NCBI GenBank assembly: GCA_902530325.1
Contig: CACAAB010000017.1
Coordinates: 1 to 33,745 of the forward strand
Direction of reading: 5' to 3'
Source of the DNA: an uncultured SAR116 cluster alpha proteobacterium
GTDB lineage: Bacteria > Pseudomonadota > Alphaproteobacteria > Puniceispirillales > Marisalimonadaceae
Length of the DNA: 33,745 nucleotides
Shown: positions 13,592 to 22,145 of the stretch, in pieces
How positions within the stretch are numbered: the stretch's first letter is position 1
Layout: every line of letters starts with the position of its first letter
Translations under genes and position numbers: made by a program
Notes under the pieces: model-generated
What the model saw: only the letters and a program-made list of their open reading frames with translations
The model's database searches: none
Told to the model about the DNA's origin: nothing

Positions 13592-15106
13592 TTAAATTAA
13601 AGTCTTCTTTTCAATGAAATGATTTGCTTTTTCAAATATAATTTTTTTTCTATCCTCACTCATTCTTTCCAAGGATTTAACCAATATTGCAAGTCTTGGG
13701 TTGCTTTTAAAAAAAGTTATGTTATCGCTCATAAACATCCAATATAATCCATCCACAACATCGCACCACTCATCTTTTTTATAATTACTCATTTTTAAAA
13801 TATAGTTGGAGCCACATGAATAAGGTTTCGTTGCAAATATTCCACCGTCTGCGTATGTACCCATTCCATAAACGTTAGGTACCATTACCCAATCAGAGGA
13901 ATCTACAAACATTTCCATAAACCATTTGTATATTTCATTAGGATCTATTTTTGAGAGATTCATTATATTACAAATAATCATTAATCTTGGTATGTGGTGT
14001 GTGTAACCATATTTTATACAATCTTTTATTGCATCATCTAAAGGTGTGATACCAGTAGTGCCTTCATACCAATCTGTAGTTAATTTTCGATCATGTTTCC
14101 AAAAATTAGAATTTTGTTCTTCTTTTCCTTTATAATGGTATATACCTCTAATAAATTCTCTCCATCCAATAATTTGCCGAATGAAACCCTCTAAGGAATT
14201 GAGAGGAATTGAATTTAAATTCGCAAAATCTAAAGCTTTTTGAATGACTTCATTAGGTGTTAAGAGGCCCATATTAAGTAATGGACTAATTGCACTATGA
14301 TAAAGAAAATTGTTTTCCGAAATTATAGCATCTTCGTAATTTCCAAAATCAAAAAACTTTTCTTTGAAAAAATTATCTAACCATTTTAATGAATCTTCTC
14401 TGTTAGTTGGCATCCACAAGTTATCTGTTACACCTGGATGATGTTTAAATTTTAAATTAATAATTGATTTTAAATCTTTAATATTATTATTTAATTTTGT
14501 ATCATAAATTTTTGGTAATAACGTATTTTTTGGAATTTTTTTTCTATTCTCTTCATCATAGGACCATTTTCCTCCAATTGGTTTATTATTCTCATCAATA
14601 AGAATATTCATTTTGGTTCTTATTTTTTGATAAAAACTTGCCATGCGTATTAGTTTTTTTTGTTCATTCGCAAACTCAAAAAAGTTCTCTCTTGAAGTTA
14701 GAAACATAGGGCTTTGAAATAATTCATAATCAATATGTTTTTGATTTATAAATTTGATAATTTTAACTTCAAAATCCTTGTCTTCAATTTCAAAATATTT
14801 TAATTTTTTGATATTATGATCTTTAATTACTTTAAGTAACTTATCTTCATACTTATCATGAAAACTTTCTTCATCAATTGAATGATAAAATACAGTGTAA
14901 CCATTCTTAATAAGATTGTCCCTATATTGCCTCATTGACCACAAAAACATTAAAATTTTTAGTTTATGATGTTTATGATTTGTAGTTAATCCAAAATCTT
15001 CAGCCATAAAAATTTGGTTAACTTTAGTCTTTTTTATATACTCAATTGGAAATAATTGATTACCTAAAATAAGTAATATTTCTTTATCAGGCATATTTTT
15101 ACTCAT
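13592..15106 (-). CDS. PhrB-like photolyase/cryptochrome family protein with missing Fe-S ligands
   Basis: A protein of about 504 residues of the deoxyribodipyrimidine-photolyase-related (FeS-BCP/PhrB-type) family, likely a light-driven DNA repair enzyme with FAD. Numbering from the GTG at 15112: N-terminal LILGNQLF at 14-21; WSMRQYRDNL near 58; GFIRQIIGWREFIRGIY at 309-325; CIKYGYTHHIPRLM at 365-378 with the conserved His pair; VPNVYGMGTYADGG at 411-424; KPYSCGSNYI at 429-438. PhrB's 4Fe-4S cluster needs a Cys at the position of Cys365 plus a YCxxC pair and a later Cys; here the YCxxC stretch reads YKKDEWC (444-450), so at most two of four ligands remain. ATG 15106 is preferred to GTG 15112 and overlaps the upstream gene's stop by eight bases. 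Confidence 0.9.
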   Translation of the reverse strand: MSKNMPDKEILLILGNQLFPIEYIKKTKVNQIFMAEDFGLTTNHKHHKLKILMFLWSMRQYRDNLIKNGYTVFYHSIDEESFHDKYEDKLLKVIKDHNIKKLKYFEIEDKDFEVKIIKFINQKHIDYELFQSPMFLTSRENFFEFANEQKKLIRMASFYQKIRTKMNILIDENNKPIGGKWSYDEENRKKIPKNTLLPKIYDTKLNNNIKDLKSIINLKFKHHPGVTDNLWMPTNREDSLKWLDNFFKEKFFDFGNYEDAIISENNFLYHSAISPLLNMGLLTPNEVIQKALDFANLNSIPLNSLEGFIRQIIGWREFIRGIYHYKGKEEQNSNFWKHDRKLTTDWYEGTTGITPLDDAIKDCIKYGYTHHIPRLMIICNIMNLSKIDPNEIYKWFMEMFVDSSDWVMVPNVYGMGTYADGGIFATKPYSCGSNYILKMSNYKKDEWCDVVDGLYWMFMSDNITFFKSNPRLAILVKSLERMSEDRKKIIFEKANHFIEKKTLI

Positions 15107-16274
15107 AAACACTTACATTAGAAGTGTTTGTTTTTATAAAGTCCCAGTCATATTTAACTCCTAACCCAATTCCATCAGGCACAGGAACAAAACCATCTTT
15201 ATTTATACAATCAATCATATCACTGTAACCGCATGTGTATACGGGAGCCATTGTATTAGGACAATCAGGACCAACTAAAGCGACTTCGTAAAAGTTTGAG
15301 TTTCTAGTGGCTGCCATGACATGTCGATGAGCAGGGCCGCAGGCGTGGATTTCAACATCTACTCCAAAAGCTTCTGCTAAATGAGATATTTTTATTGCTC
15401 CAGTTATGCCCATGTCATATTCAGGATCTGATCTTAGAAAATCAGTTCCACCGGCAATAAGAAAATCACATTTGGTTTCTAAGCCTCTAATATGCTCTGT
15501 TTGTAATAATGGAGTTTTTAACATCTCTCTAAGGCGTTTATGTGAAAAAGCTGACACACCGCTATCTCTATATGGATCTTCTAACCAAAAAAAATTTGCT
15601 TCGTCACAAGCTTTACCAACATAAAGTGCATCGGCAAAAGTTTTAAGTTGGCAAGCTGGGTCAAGCATTAATGTCATTTTATCTCCAACTTTTTTTGCTA
15701 CATGTAAAACATTTTCTGCTTCTTCTTTTGCATCTCCTTCATGCCATCCATGTATTTTAAAGGCTTTGTAACCCATATCAAAACATTGCTCAGCAAAATC
15801 AGCAAAAGCTTCCTTGCTATCTAAACCACCATTTCTGTCACCATGATACGTACTTGCATATGCTTTGAGATGTTTTCTGTAACTTCCTAATAATACAGCA
15901 ATTGAACAATTTAATTTCTTACCAGCCCAATCCCACAACGCGATATCTAATGGGCCATGGCCCATGTGATCAAATTGCCTAAGTTCTCTTTTAAAGTCAT
16001 CGTATATTTTTTCTCTTTCTTCAGCATTATATTCTAATAATTTTGGTGCCAACATTTTAGCTTGTGCGCAAGCTGCTTTATTGCCTCCCCAGTGAGTGAC
16101 GTACTCACCTTTACATCCATCATTAGTTTCTATTACAACCGCAAATTTATCCAATTTTATAGATTGACCTTTAGAATATCCTACTGCTCCAATAGTGTTT
16201 GCATTAGTCAATAGGCCCAAATTTGTTGCTGAGTGAGTGAATTCGTGTATTTCAACTCTTTTAATTTGGTTCAT
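15099..16274 (-). CDS. Enolase-superfamily acid-sugar dehydratase / mandelate racemase-like
   Basis: A 391-residue soluble enzyme of the mandelate racemase/muconate lactonizing group, most likely dehydrating a sugar acid. Catalytic scaffold: Lys173-x-His175 (AFKIHGW), metal-binding Asp205 (LMLDPAC), Glu232 (WLEDP) and Glu260 (QTEHIRG), Asp283 and the general-base His310 (EIHACGP). N-terminal capping domain covers about 1-135. A KxH rather than KxK pair changes which proton is removed, and the exact substrate cannot be read. The gene diverges from the FMN dehydrogenase at 16402, and its end overlaps the photolyase start. With the RraA-like aldolase and the hydroxy-acid dehydrogenase it hints at sugar-acid or hydroxy-acid use. 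Confidence 0.92.
   Translation of the reverse strand: MNQIKRVEIHEFTHSATNLGLLTNANTIGAVGYSKGQSIKLDKFAVVIETNDGCKGEYVTHWGGNKAACAQAKMLAPKLLEYNAEEREKIYDDFKRELRQFDHMGHGPLDIALWDWAGKKLNCSIAVLLGSYRKHLKAYASTYHGDRNGGLDSKEAFADFAEQCFDMGYKAFKIHGWHEGDAKEEAENVLHVAKKVGDKMTLMLDPACQLKTFADALYVGKACDEANFFWLEDPYRDSGVSAFSHKRLREMLKTPLLQTEHIRGLETKCDFLIAGGTDFLRSDPEYDMGITGAIKISHLAEAFGVDVEIHACGPAHRHVMAATRNSNFYEVALVGPDCPNTMAPVYTCGYSDMIDCINKDGFVPVPDGIGLGVKYDWDFIKTNTSNVSVYE
15107..15129. repeat. Hairpin at the dehydratase/photolyase junction
   Basis: AAACACTT (15107-15114) and AAGTGTTT (15122-15129) form an 8-bp stem with a 7-base loop directly before the photolyase ATG on the minus strand, inside the last codons of the dehydratase. 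It could limit translation of the photolyase or end part of the transcripts. Confidence 0.4.
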
Positions 16275-16401
16275 TTATTTTCCATTTAAAATTTGCATAG
16301 ACAAAATTAAAAAAACTTATATTTATGTAAAATACTAGTAAAAATATTAAAATTTATTATTTTAAAGTAATTACTACTGTATTGCATGTAAAGGAAATTA
16401 A
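16275..16401. promoter_or_regulatory. Divergent promoter region, dehydratase and hydroxy-acid dehydrogenase
   Basis: The 127 bp between the oppositely directed starts must hold both promoters. It is almost entirely A and T, with an AAGGA ribosome site (about 16390-16394) for the plus-strand gene. I could not pick out -35/-10 pairs or a clear operator with confidence. Confidence 0.4.
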
Positions 16402-17550
16402 ATGAATTTAAACGATTGTCATAACTTTCAAGATTTTAGAAAACTTGCTAGAAAGAATCTTCCTTCACCTATATTTCATTACATAGATGGAGCAGCAGAT
16501 GATGAAGTTACATATAACAGAAATACTGCTGCTTATAATGATGCTGATTTAATACCAAATGTACTAAGAGGGGTTGAAAATGTTGATTTATCTACCACTA
16601 TTTTTGGAAAAAAATTAGATTTACCTTTTTACTGTGCTCCAACTGCTTTACAAAGATTATTTCATTATGATGGAGAAAGAGCTGTTGGGAAGGCAGCACA
16701 AAAATTTGGAACTATGTTTGGAGTATCTTCATTAGGTACGGTTAGTGTTGAAGAGATATCTTCTATTGTTTCCACACCTAAAATGTTTCAATTTTATTTT
16801 CATAAAGACAGGGGTCTTAATGACAGTATGCTTGAGAGGGTTAAGGCAGCTAAATTTGATGTTTTAGCTCTTACTGTTGATACAATTACAGGAGGTAATC
16901 GAGAACGAGATCTTAGAACTGGATTTACATCTCCACCTAGACTAACTCTAGCTAGCCTATTTAGTTTCGCATCTAAGCCAATGTGGGCAATAAATTATTT
17001 AACTAAACCTAAATTTGAATTACCACAATTACAAGATCATGTAAGTGAAGGTACAAACACAGCAACGTCAATAGGAAATTATTTTTCATCAATGTTAGAC
17101 CAATCTATGAATTGGAAAGATGCTGAACGTTTATGTTCAAAGTGGGGTGGTCATTTTGCATTAAAAGGTATAATGAGTGTTGAAGATGCCAAAAAAGCTG
17201 TTGATATTGGTTGTACTGGTATAATGGTTTCAAATCATGGTGGTCGACAATTAGATGGAGCTAGAGCACCTTTTGATCAATTAGCTGAAATTGTTGATGC
17301 TGTAGGAGATAAGATTGATGTAATTTGTGAAGGTGGAATCCAAAGAGGCACTCATATATTAAAAGCATTATCAGTTGGCGCAAAAGCTTGCTCTGGTGGA
17401 AGGTTATACTTATATGCTTTAGCTGCAGCCGGTCAAAAAGGTGTTGAAAAAGCTTTAGGTTTATATAGGAGTGAAATAGAAAGAGATATGAAACTTATGG
17501 GTTGTACAAGCATAAAAGAATTAAATAGATCAAATATAAAATTTAGATAA
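16402..17550 (+). CDS. lldD: FMN-dependent L-lactate-type alpha-hydroxy-acid dehydrogenase
   Basis: A 382-residue FMN flavoenzyme of the LldD/glycolate-oxidase family, oxidising an alpha-hydroxy acid such as L-lactate to the keto acid and passing electrons to the respiratory chain. Visible: FHYIDGAADDE at 25-35 with active-site Tyr27, flavin-binding APTA near 79-82, ALTVDT at 156-161, Lys255 (FALKGI), the catalytic SNHGGRQLDGARAP at 277-290 with His279 and Arg282, and GGRLYLYALAAAG near the end. Length is typical of LldD. It sits opposite the acid-sugar dehydratase and is followed 20 bases on by a membrane protein. Lactate versus mandelate or another hydroxy acid cannot be decided from sequence. 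Confidence 0.9.
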   Translation: MNLNDCHNFQDFRKLARKNLPSPIFHYIDGAADDEVTYNRNTAAYNDADLIPNVLRGVENVDLSTTIFGKKLDLPFYCAPTALQRLFHYDGERAVGKAAQKFGTMFGVSSLGTVSVEEISSIVSTPKMFQFYFHKDRGLNDSMLERVKAAKFDVLALTVDTITGGNRERDLRTGFTSPPRLTLASLFSFASKPMWAINYLTKPKFELPQLQDHVSEGTNTATSIGNYFSSMLDQSMNWKDAERLCSKWGGHFALKGIMSVEDAKKAVDIGCTGIMVSNHGGRQLDGARAPFDQLAEIVDAVGDKIDVICEGGIQRGTHILKALSVGAKACSGGRLYLYALAAAGQKGVEKALGLYRSEIERDMKLMGCTSIKELNRSNIKFR

Positions 17551-17570
17551 TAAGTTAAATTGGCAAATTA

Positions 17571-18245
17571 TTGAAATCAAATTTGAAACTAATTTCAAAA
17601 ATTTTTTTTATAACTTCAGTTCCTAAAACAACATGGAGTTCAAACAAACCTGATAATGTAAAGCCAAAATTAGAAACTTTTTTTTTTCTATGTTTTGGTT
17701 TGTTTTTATTTGGTTTAGGCGAAAGTATATTAGTAACTTCTCAAAATGGCGTTACACCATGGACAGTCTTAGCCGAGGGCATTGCAAGGGAATTTGATAT
17801 TGGTGTAGGTTTATCTACATTTTATATAAGTTGTGCAGTATTAATTTTATGGTTCCCATTAAAACTTAAACCTGGATTAGGTACGATCATGAATATAATT
17901 ATAATTGCATTAACAATGGGTGGTTTGATACCATTAATTCAATTTTTAAATGAAATCTTTAATCCTTTGATTTTATCTATTTTAGGAACATTTATAGTTG
18001 CTTTTGGAAGTGGTATTTATTTAATTGCTAACCTTGGTCCAGGGACTAGAGATGGTTTAATGACTGGAATTGCTAAAAACTATAACAAACCTATTAGCAT
18101 CATTCGTTTCAGCATAGAATTTTTTGTAGTTTTTTTGGGCTGGCTTTTAGGAGGTACTTTTGGCATTGGAACAATTATCTTCGCAATTTTTATAGGACCA
18201 TTTATATCACTAAGCCTAAAGTTAGTTCCTATTTTAAAAAAATAA
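17571..18245 (+). CDS. YczE/YitT-like integral membrane protein
   Basis: A 224-residue inner-membrane protein with about five hydrophobic segments from residue 38 onward. The first, LFLFGLGESILVTSQNGVTPW, with a GVTPWTVLAEGIA segment, and the later NLGPGTRDGLMTGIA followed by SIIRFSIEFFVVFLGWLLGG, are hallmark stretches of YczE-like proteins, whose function is mostly unknown. The start is a TTG at 17571 without a clear ribosome site; a second TTG at 17583 is possible. It follows the lactate-type dehydrogenase by 20 bases, so it may be its partner for uptake or export (inference). Confidence 0.8.
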   Translation: MKSNLKLISKIFFITSVPKTTWSSNKPDNVKPKLETFFFLCFGLFLFGLGESILVTSQNGVTPWTVLAEGIAREFDIGVGLSTFYISCAVLILWFPLKLKPGLGTIMNIIIIALTMGGLIPLIQFLNEIFNPLILSILGTFIVAFGSGIYLIANLGPGTRDGLMTGIAKNYNKPISIIRFSIEFFVVFLGWLLGGTFGIGTIIFAIFIGPFISLSLKLVPILKK

Positions 18246-18250
18246 TTTAT

Positions 18251-18994
18251 TTATATTGTTTTAGTAAAAAGCATTATACCAAGAATGACTAAAGTTACTA
18301 GAATACAGTTTCTAAACTGTTTTTGATTTATTTTATCCCTTATTTTTGTACCTATTTGTTGGGCTATCAAAGCTGGAATTATCAATAACAAGCTCATTAT
18401 TAGATCTTGTTTTGTAGCAAATCCATAATAAATTAATGATCCATATAATGGAAAAGAACCAATAAAGTACATAGTTGACACTGTCCTTACAAATTTCTCT
18501 TTTGGTAAGTCTACTGCAACTAAATAAGCTAACATTGGTGGTCCGTAGACAGTTGATAATCCTCCTAATATCCCAGATCCAAAGCCAATAAAAGATGTGA
18601 TTATTCTTTCGTGTTTCTTATTAATATTATTATTGATTTTAAAGCCAAAACAATTAATTACAGCTGCAAATATTATTAAAATCGCGATTATTTGGGTAAT
18701 TGTATTTAAATTTATTTCAAGTATCAGCCTTGCACCTATAATTAGCCCGACCACTAGAAATAAAAACATTGGCAAAAATCTAAAGCTACTAATACCTTGT
18801 TTAAATTTTATTTGTAAAAAATTTGTTAAAAAAATAGGAGCGCAAAGTAAAATCATAGCTGTGGTTACTGGCACTGCGAACGCAATTAACGGCAAAGCTA
18901 CCATCGGCATTCCAAATCCAATAGTACCTTTAATAAGACCTCCAGCCATTACTGCTAATATTATCACAATTACAACTATTGGATCATTATACAT
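18251..18994 (-). CDS. TauE/SafE-family anion exporter
   Basis: A 247-residue inner-membrane protein with about eight helices in two halves. The first, VVIVIILAVMAGGLIKGTIGFG (G-rich with IGFG), and the mid-protein FIGFGSGILGGLSTVYGPPM (repeat-half signature) are typical of TauE/SafE (DUF81) proteins, which export sulfite, sulfoacetate or other organosulfur and organic anions. The specific anion is unknown. It converges with the YczE-like gene five bases away and faces away from the nitroreductase gene. Confidence 0.9.
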   Translation of the reverse strand: MYNDPIVVIVIILAVMAGGLIKGTIGFGMPMVALPLIAFAVPVTTAMILLCAPIFLTNFLQIKFKQGISSFRFLPMFLFLVVGLIIGARLILEINLNTITQIIAILIIFAAVINCFGFKINNNINKKHERIITSFIGFGSGILGGLSTVYGPPMLAYLVAVDLPKEKFVRTVSTMYFIGSFPLYGSLIYYGFATKQDLIMSLLLIIPALIAQQIGTKIRDKINQKQFRNCILVTLVILGIMLFTKTI

Positions 18995-19078
18995 TGTTAA
19001 TCTTTAAAAAATATGGCATTGATAGTAACGTTTGTATTATAACACTTAACAAGTAAAGCTTTATTTTTAATTAATTAA

Positions 19079-19654
19079 ATGAATAACGTTATTAATTTTC
19101 TTAAAACTAGAAGATCTACTACTGCAAAAACAATGATTTCAGGTCATATTAATGAAAGTGACCTAAATGACATCTTAGCATGCGGTATCAGAGTGCCTGA
19201 TCATGGTGCTTTAAATCCTTGGTGTTTAACGGTCATAAAAGACAAAGCAAGATATAGGATAGGTAAAGAAATTTTAGGTCCTGAATATATACTAAACAAT
19301 CCTGAAGCTACTGAAGAAGAAATAAATTTTGAAAAAAACAGATTTTTGAGAGCTAGTGCTGTGATAGCAGTGTTATTTAAACCTGTTTCACATCCTAAAA
19401 TACCATCATGGGAAATGGAATTGTCCGCTGGAGCTGTATGTTCAAATATACTTATTGCAGCCCAATCTTTAGGTTATGCCGCTCAATGGTTAACTGAATG
19501 GTATTCTTACAATGAAAGAATGATAAAGGAGGTTGGTGGAAAACCTCAAACTGATAAACTAGCTGGTTTCATTTACATTGGAAATAAAGAAAAAGAGCCG
19601 GTTGAAAGAAGAAGACCTAAGATAGAAAATGTGATTAATGTTTTTACAGAATAA
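19079..19654 (+). CDS. Nitroreductase-family flavoprotein (YdjA-like)
   Basis: A 191-residue FMN-binding NAD(P)H-dependent reductase. The start MNNVINFLKTRRST gives the FMN-phosphate-binding RRS motif (residues 11-13), followed by CGIRVPDHGALNPW at about 36-50, which marks the YdjA-like branch, and a WEMELSAGAVCSNILIAAQSLGYAAQWLT block at about 104-131 with the dimer-interface helix. Substrates of this branch are poorly defined. It diverges from the TauE/SafE gene and converges on the dehydratase with a gap of two bases. No ribosome site is obvious before the ATG. Confidence 0.9.
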   Translation: MNNVINFLKTRRSTTAKTMISGHINESDLNDILACGIRVPDHGALNPWCLTVIKDKARYRIGKEILGPEYILNNPEATEEEINFEKNRFLRASAVIAVLFKPVSHPKIPSWEMELSAGAVCSNILIAAQSLGYAAQWLTEWYSYNERMIKEVGGKPQTDKLAGFIYIGNKEKEPVERRRPKIENVINVFTE

Positions 19655-19656
19655 TT

Positions 19657-20640
19657 TTAAATTTCTTGTTGGCTTAAGCAATTTTCAAAAATATCCTTAT
19701 CTACATTTCCACCAGATGCAATTACTAGAACATTCTTGTTTGTAATGTCTATTTTTTTAAAAATGGCAGCTGCTAGCGCAACTGCTCCACCTGGTTCTAA
19801 AACAATCTTAAGATGTTTAAATGCTGTATTCATTGCAATTAAGGATTCCTTGTCAGTAACTGATATCCCAGAGGTTAGATTTAATCTATTAATTTCAAAT
19901 GTAATTTTTCCTGGTTTTTCAGCTAAAAGTGCATCACAAATTGAAACATGTTTCATAGAATTTGAAATTATGGAATTTTGTTTAAGTGATTTTTTTGTAT
20001 CATCAAAATTCTCAGGTTCAACAGAATATATTTTAACATTTTTAAACTTTTCTTTTATCGCTGTACTTATACCAGCAATGAGGCCACCACCACCGCAACA
20101 ACATAAAACAATATCAGGTATAACATGAATTTCATTTAATTGTTCTATACATTCTATACCAGCAGTACCTTGTCCAATTATAACTTTTTCATCGTCAAAT
20201 GGGGGGATAATCGTAGCATGTAATTCCTTCGCTATTTTTTTTCCAATTTCTTCTCTGTTTTCGTTATTCCTATCATACTTTATAATATTAGCACCCCAAA
20301 AAGCTGTTCCATTAAGTTTTGCTCTTGGAGAGTCTTCTGGCATTACTATTGTTGCTTGGCGACCTGTTATTTTTGACGCAGCAGCAACGGCTTGTGCATG
20401 ATTTCCACTTGACCACGCTACAACTTTTTTAATGTCAGATGGTAACTGGAGAATTGAATTCATAGCACCTCTAAATTTAAATGCTCCAATTGTCTGTAGG
20501 TTTTCAGCTTTTAAAAAGATGTTAGATTCTAATTTCTTATTGATATATTTTGATTGTAAAATAGGTGTTCTTACAATTTTTCCTTCTAACCTTTTAGAAG
20601 CTTCTAAAATAGAATTGTATGTTACCTGACCATTAACCAT
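19657..20640 (-). CDS. PLP-dependent threonine/serine dehydratase
   Basis: A 327-residue fold-type II PLP enzyme that most likely deaminates threonine or serine to the 2-oxo acid. PLP-binding Lys55 lies in IGAFKFRGAM (51-60); SSGNHAQ at 77-83 holds the substrate carboxylate; the phosphate-binding glycine loop is CGGGG at 182-186; SGGNVD closes the site near 308-313. It lacks the C-terminal regulatory domain of biosynthetic IlvA (about 500 residues), so it is a catabolic TdcB-type or serine-racemase-like enzyme. The start at 20640 faces dapA across a short divergent promoter. Confidence 0.9.
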   Translation of the reverse strand: MVNGQVTYNSILEASKRLEGKIVRTPILQSKYINKKLESNIFLKAENLQTIGAFKFRGAMNSILQLPSDIKKVVAWSSGNHAQAVAAASKITGRQATIVMPEDSPRAKLNGTAFWGANIIKYDRNNENREEIGKKIAKELHATIIPPFDDEKVIIGQGTAGIECIEQLNEIHVIPDIVLCCCGGGGLIAGISTAIKEKFKNVKIYSVEPENFDDTKKSLKQNSIISNSMKHVSICDALLAEKPGKITFEINRLNLTSGISVTDKESLIAMNTAFKHLKIVLEPGGAVALAAAIFKKIDITNKNVLVIASGGNVDKDIFENCLSQQEI

Positions 20641-20722
20641 TAATATTTTCCTAGATTATTTTATTCTATATCTTGTTAAATTTAAATGACATGAGTATGA
20701 TAAACAAATCATTTTTTTTGGC

Positions 20723-20726
20723 GAGG
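20723..20726 (+). promoter_or_regulatory. dapA: Ribosome binding site fixing the dapA start
   Basis: GAGG six bases before the ATG at 20733. An in-frame TTG at 20673 lies upstream, but the GAGG site and the family's N-terminus choose 20733. Confidence 0.75.
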
Positions 20727-20732
20727 TATTTT

Positions 20733-21608
20733 ATGTTATTTCATGGTTCATACACTGCTTTATTAACTCCATTTAAAGATAATAAAGTAGACTTTGATGC
20801 TTATAGAAAATTAGTAGATTTTCAAATAGAAAATGGAACAAATGGCTTGGTTCCAGTTGGAACAACTGGAGAGTCACCTACTTTATCTCATGATGAACAT
20901 AAAAAACTTGTAGAAGTATGTATTGACCAGTCAAATGGAAGGGTTCCAATCATAGCAGGTGCTGGTTCAAATTCTACGAATGAAGCTGTTGATTTTGTAA
21001 AACATGCATGTTCAGCTGGTACGGATGGTTTATTAATTGTTACGCCTTATTATAACAAACCTACCCAATCAGGTTTAATAGCTCACTACAATGAACTTAT
21101 TAAAAATTCAAGTAAGCCAATAATTATATATGATATACCTGGTCGTTCAGTAATAAAGATGAATGATTACACTATGGCTAAACTAGCTGAAAATGATCTA
21201 ATTGTTGGAGTGAAGGATGCAACTGCTGATTTAGCAAGACCTACAAGGTTACAAAATTTAATTGGTGATGATTTCATTCAATTATCTGGTGAAGATGGAA
21301 CAGCATTAGCCTATTTAGCCGCGGGAGGCCATGGTTGTATATCTGTTACATCAAATATTGCTCCTAAATTACTTTCGAGGATGCACAATGCATGGAAACA
21401 AGGAGATATTTTAACTGCTCAAGAAATAAATAAAAAACTGATGCCCTTACATGATGCATTATTTCATGAAACTAGTCCAGGTCCACTTAAATATGCTGCA
21501 TCATTATTAGGACTTTGTTCTTCTCAGGCCAGGCTTCCAATTGTAGAAATTGAAGAAGAAAGCAAAAAATATGTCAAAGAAGCTTTACATTTTGCGGAAT
21601 TATTATAG
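20733..21608 (+). CDS. dapA: 4-hydroxy-tetrahydrodipicolinate synthase
   Basis: Cytoplasmic class I aldolase that joins pyruvate and aspartate semialdehyde, the first step of the lysine/diaminopimelate branch. Counted from ATG 20733 the protein is 291 residues, and its catalytic residues fall at the same numbers as in E. coli: Thr44/Thr45 (GTTGE), Tyr133 and Arg138 (IIYDIPGR), Schiff-base Lys161 (GVKDAT); PYYNKP lies at 105-110. The open frame extends 20 codons upstream to a TTG, but that extension has no homology-like features. It is the first gene of the long core run and shares its 92-bp upstream region with the divergent dehydratase. Confidence 0.96.
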   Translation: MLFHGSYTALLTPFKDNKVDFDAYRKLVDFQIENGTNGLVPVGTTGESPTLSHDEHKKLVEVCIDQSNGRVPIIAGAGSNSTNEAVDFVKHACSAGTDGLLIVTPYYNKPTQSGLIAHYNELIKNSSKPIIIYDIPGRSVIKMNDYTMAKLAENDLIVGVKDATADLARPTRLQNLIGDDFIQLSGEDGTALAYLAAGGHGCISVTSNIAPKLLSRMHNAWKQGDILTAQEINKKLMPLHDALFHETSPGPLKYAASLLGLCSSQARLPIVEIEEESKKYVKEALHFAELL

Positions 21609-21623
21609 TAGCTAGTATTTTAA

Positions 21624-22106
21624 ATGAGTAAAAAACAAGTAAAAACAGTTTCCAAAGGTAGAGTAGCTGAAAATAGACGTGCAAAATTTGATTATTCTAT
21701 TATTGAAACTATAGAAGCTGGGCTTGTTTTATTTGGAAGTGAAGTCAAAAGTCTTAGGCTCGGAAGAGCAAGTATTAATGAGTCATACGCGACTGATGAG
21801 TTCGGCCAAATTGTTTTAGTAAATTCAAATATTCCAGAATATAATTTGGCTTCTTCGGGACAAAATCATGATCCCAAAAGAGTTAGACGCTTGTTAATTC
21901 ATAAAAAAGAAAGAAATAAAATCCTAGGACAGATTAAAAAAGATGGATGTACAGTTGTTCCTTTAAGTTTATATTTTAATAAAAAAGGATTGGCTAAAAT
22001 ATCTATAGGTATTGCTGAAGGAAAAAAGAAGGTTGATAAAAGGGAAGTGATTAAAAAGCGAGATTGGGATAGGGAAAAACATAGATTATTGAAAAATAAC
22101 AATTAA
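21624..22106 (+). CDS. smpB: SsrA-binding protein
   Basis: Small RNA-binding protein that carries tmRNA to stalled ribosomes for trans-translation. The 160-residue protein shows VAENRRAKFDYSIIETIEAG near 13-32, GSEVKSLRLGRASINESYA near 38-56, RRLLIHKKE and the C-terminal basic helix (GKKKVDKREVIKKRDWDREKHRLLK) that enters the decoding site. The gene starts 15 bases after dapA. Normal length and motifs; no tmRNA gene is visible in the window. Confidence 0.97.
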   Translation: MSKKQVKTVSKGRVAENRRAKFDYSIIETIEAGLVLFGSEVKSLRLGRASINESYATDEFGQIVLVNSNIPEYNLASSGQNHDPKRVRRLLIHKKERNKILGQIKKDGCTVVPLSLYFNKKGLAKISIGIAEGKKKVDKREVIKKRDWDREKHRLLKNNN

Positions 22107-22145
22107 ATTCTTGTAAATTTAAACAAATAACCTCTATATCATTTT

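Noticed and set aside
18597-19007. Plus-strand open frame of 136 codons opposite the TauE/SafE gene
   Set aside because: Its hydrophobic, repetitive Ile/Thr composition is the reverse complement of membrane helices; the minus-strand gene has the family signature.
19736-20128. Plus-strand open frame of 130 codons opposite the dehydratase
   Set aside because: Shadow of a clearly recognised PLP enzyme gene; no independent support.
20673-20732. Upstream extension of dapA by 20 codons
   Set aside because: TTG start without ribosome site; the ATG at 20733 has GAGG and puts all catalytic residues at the usual numbers.
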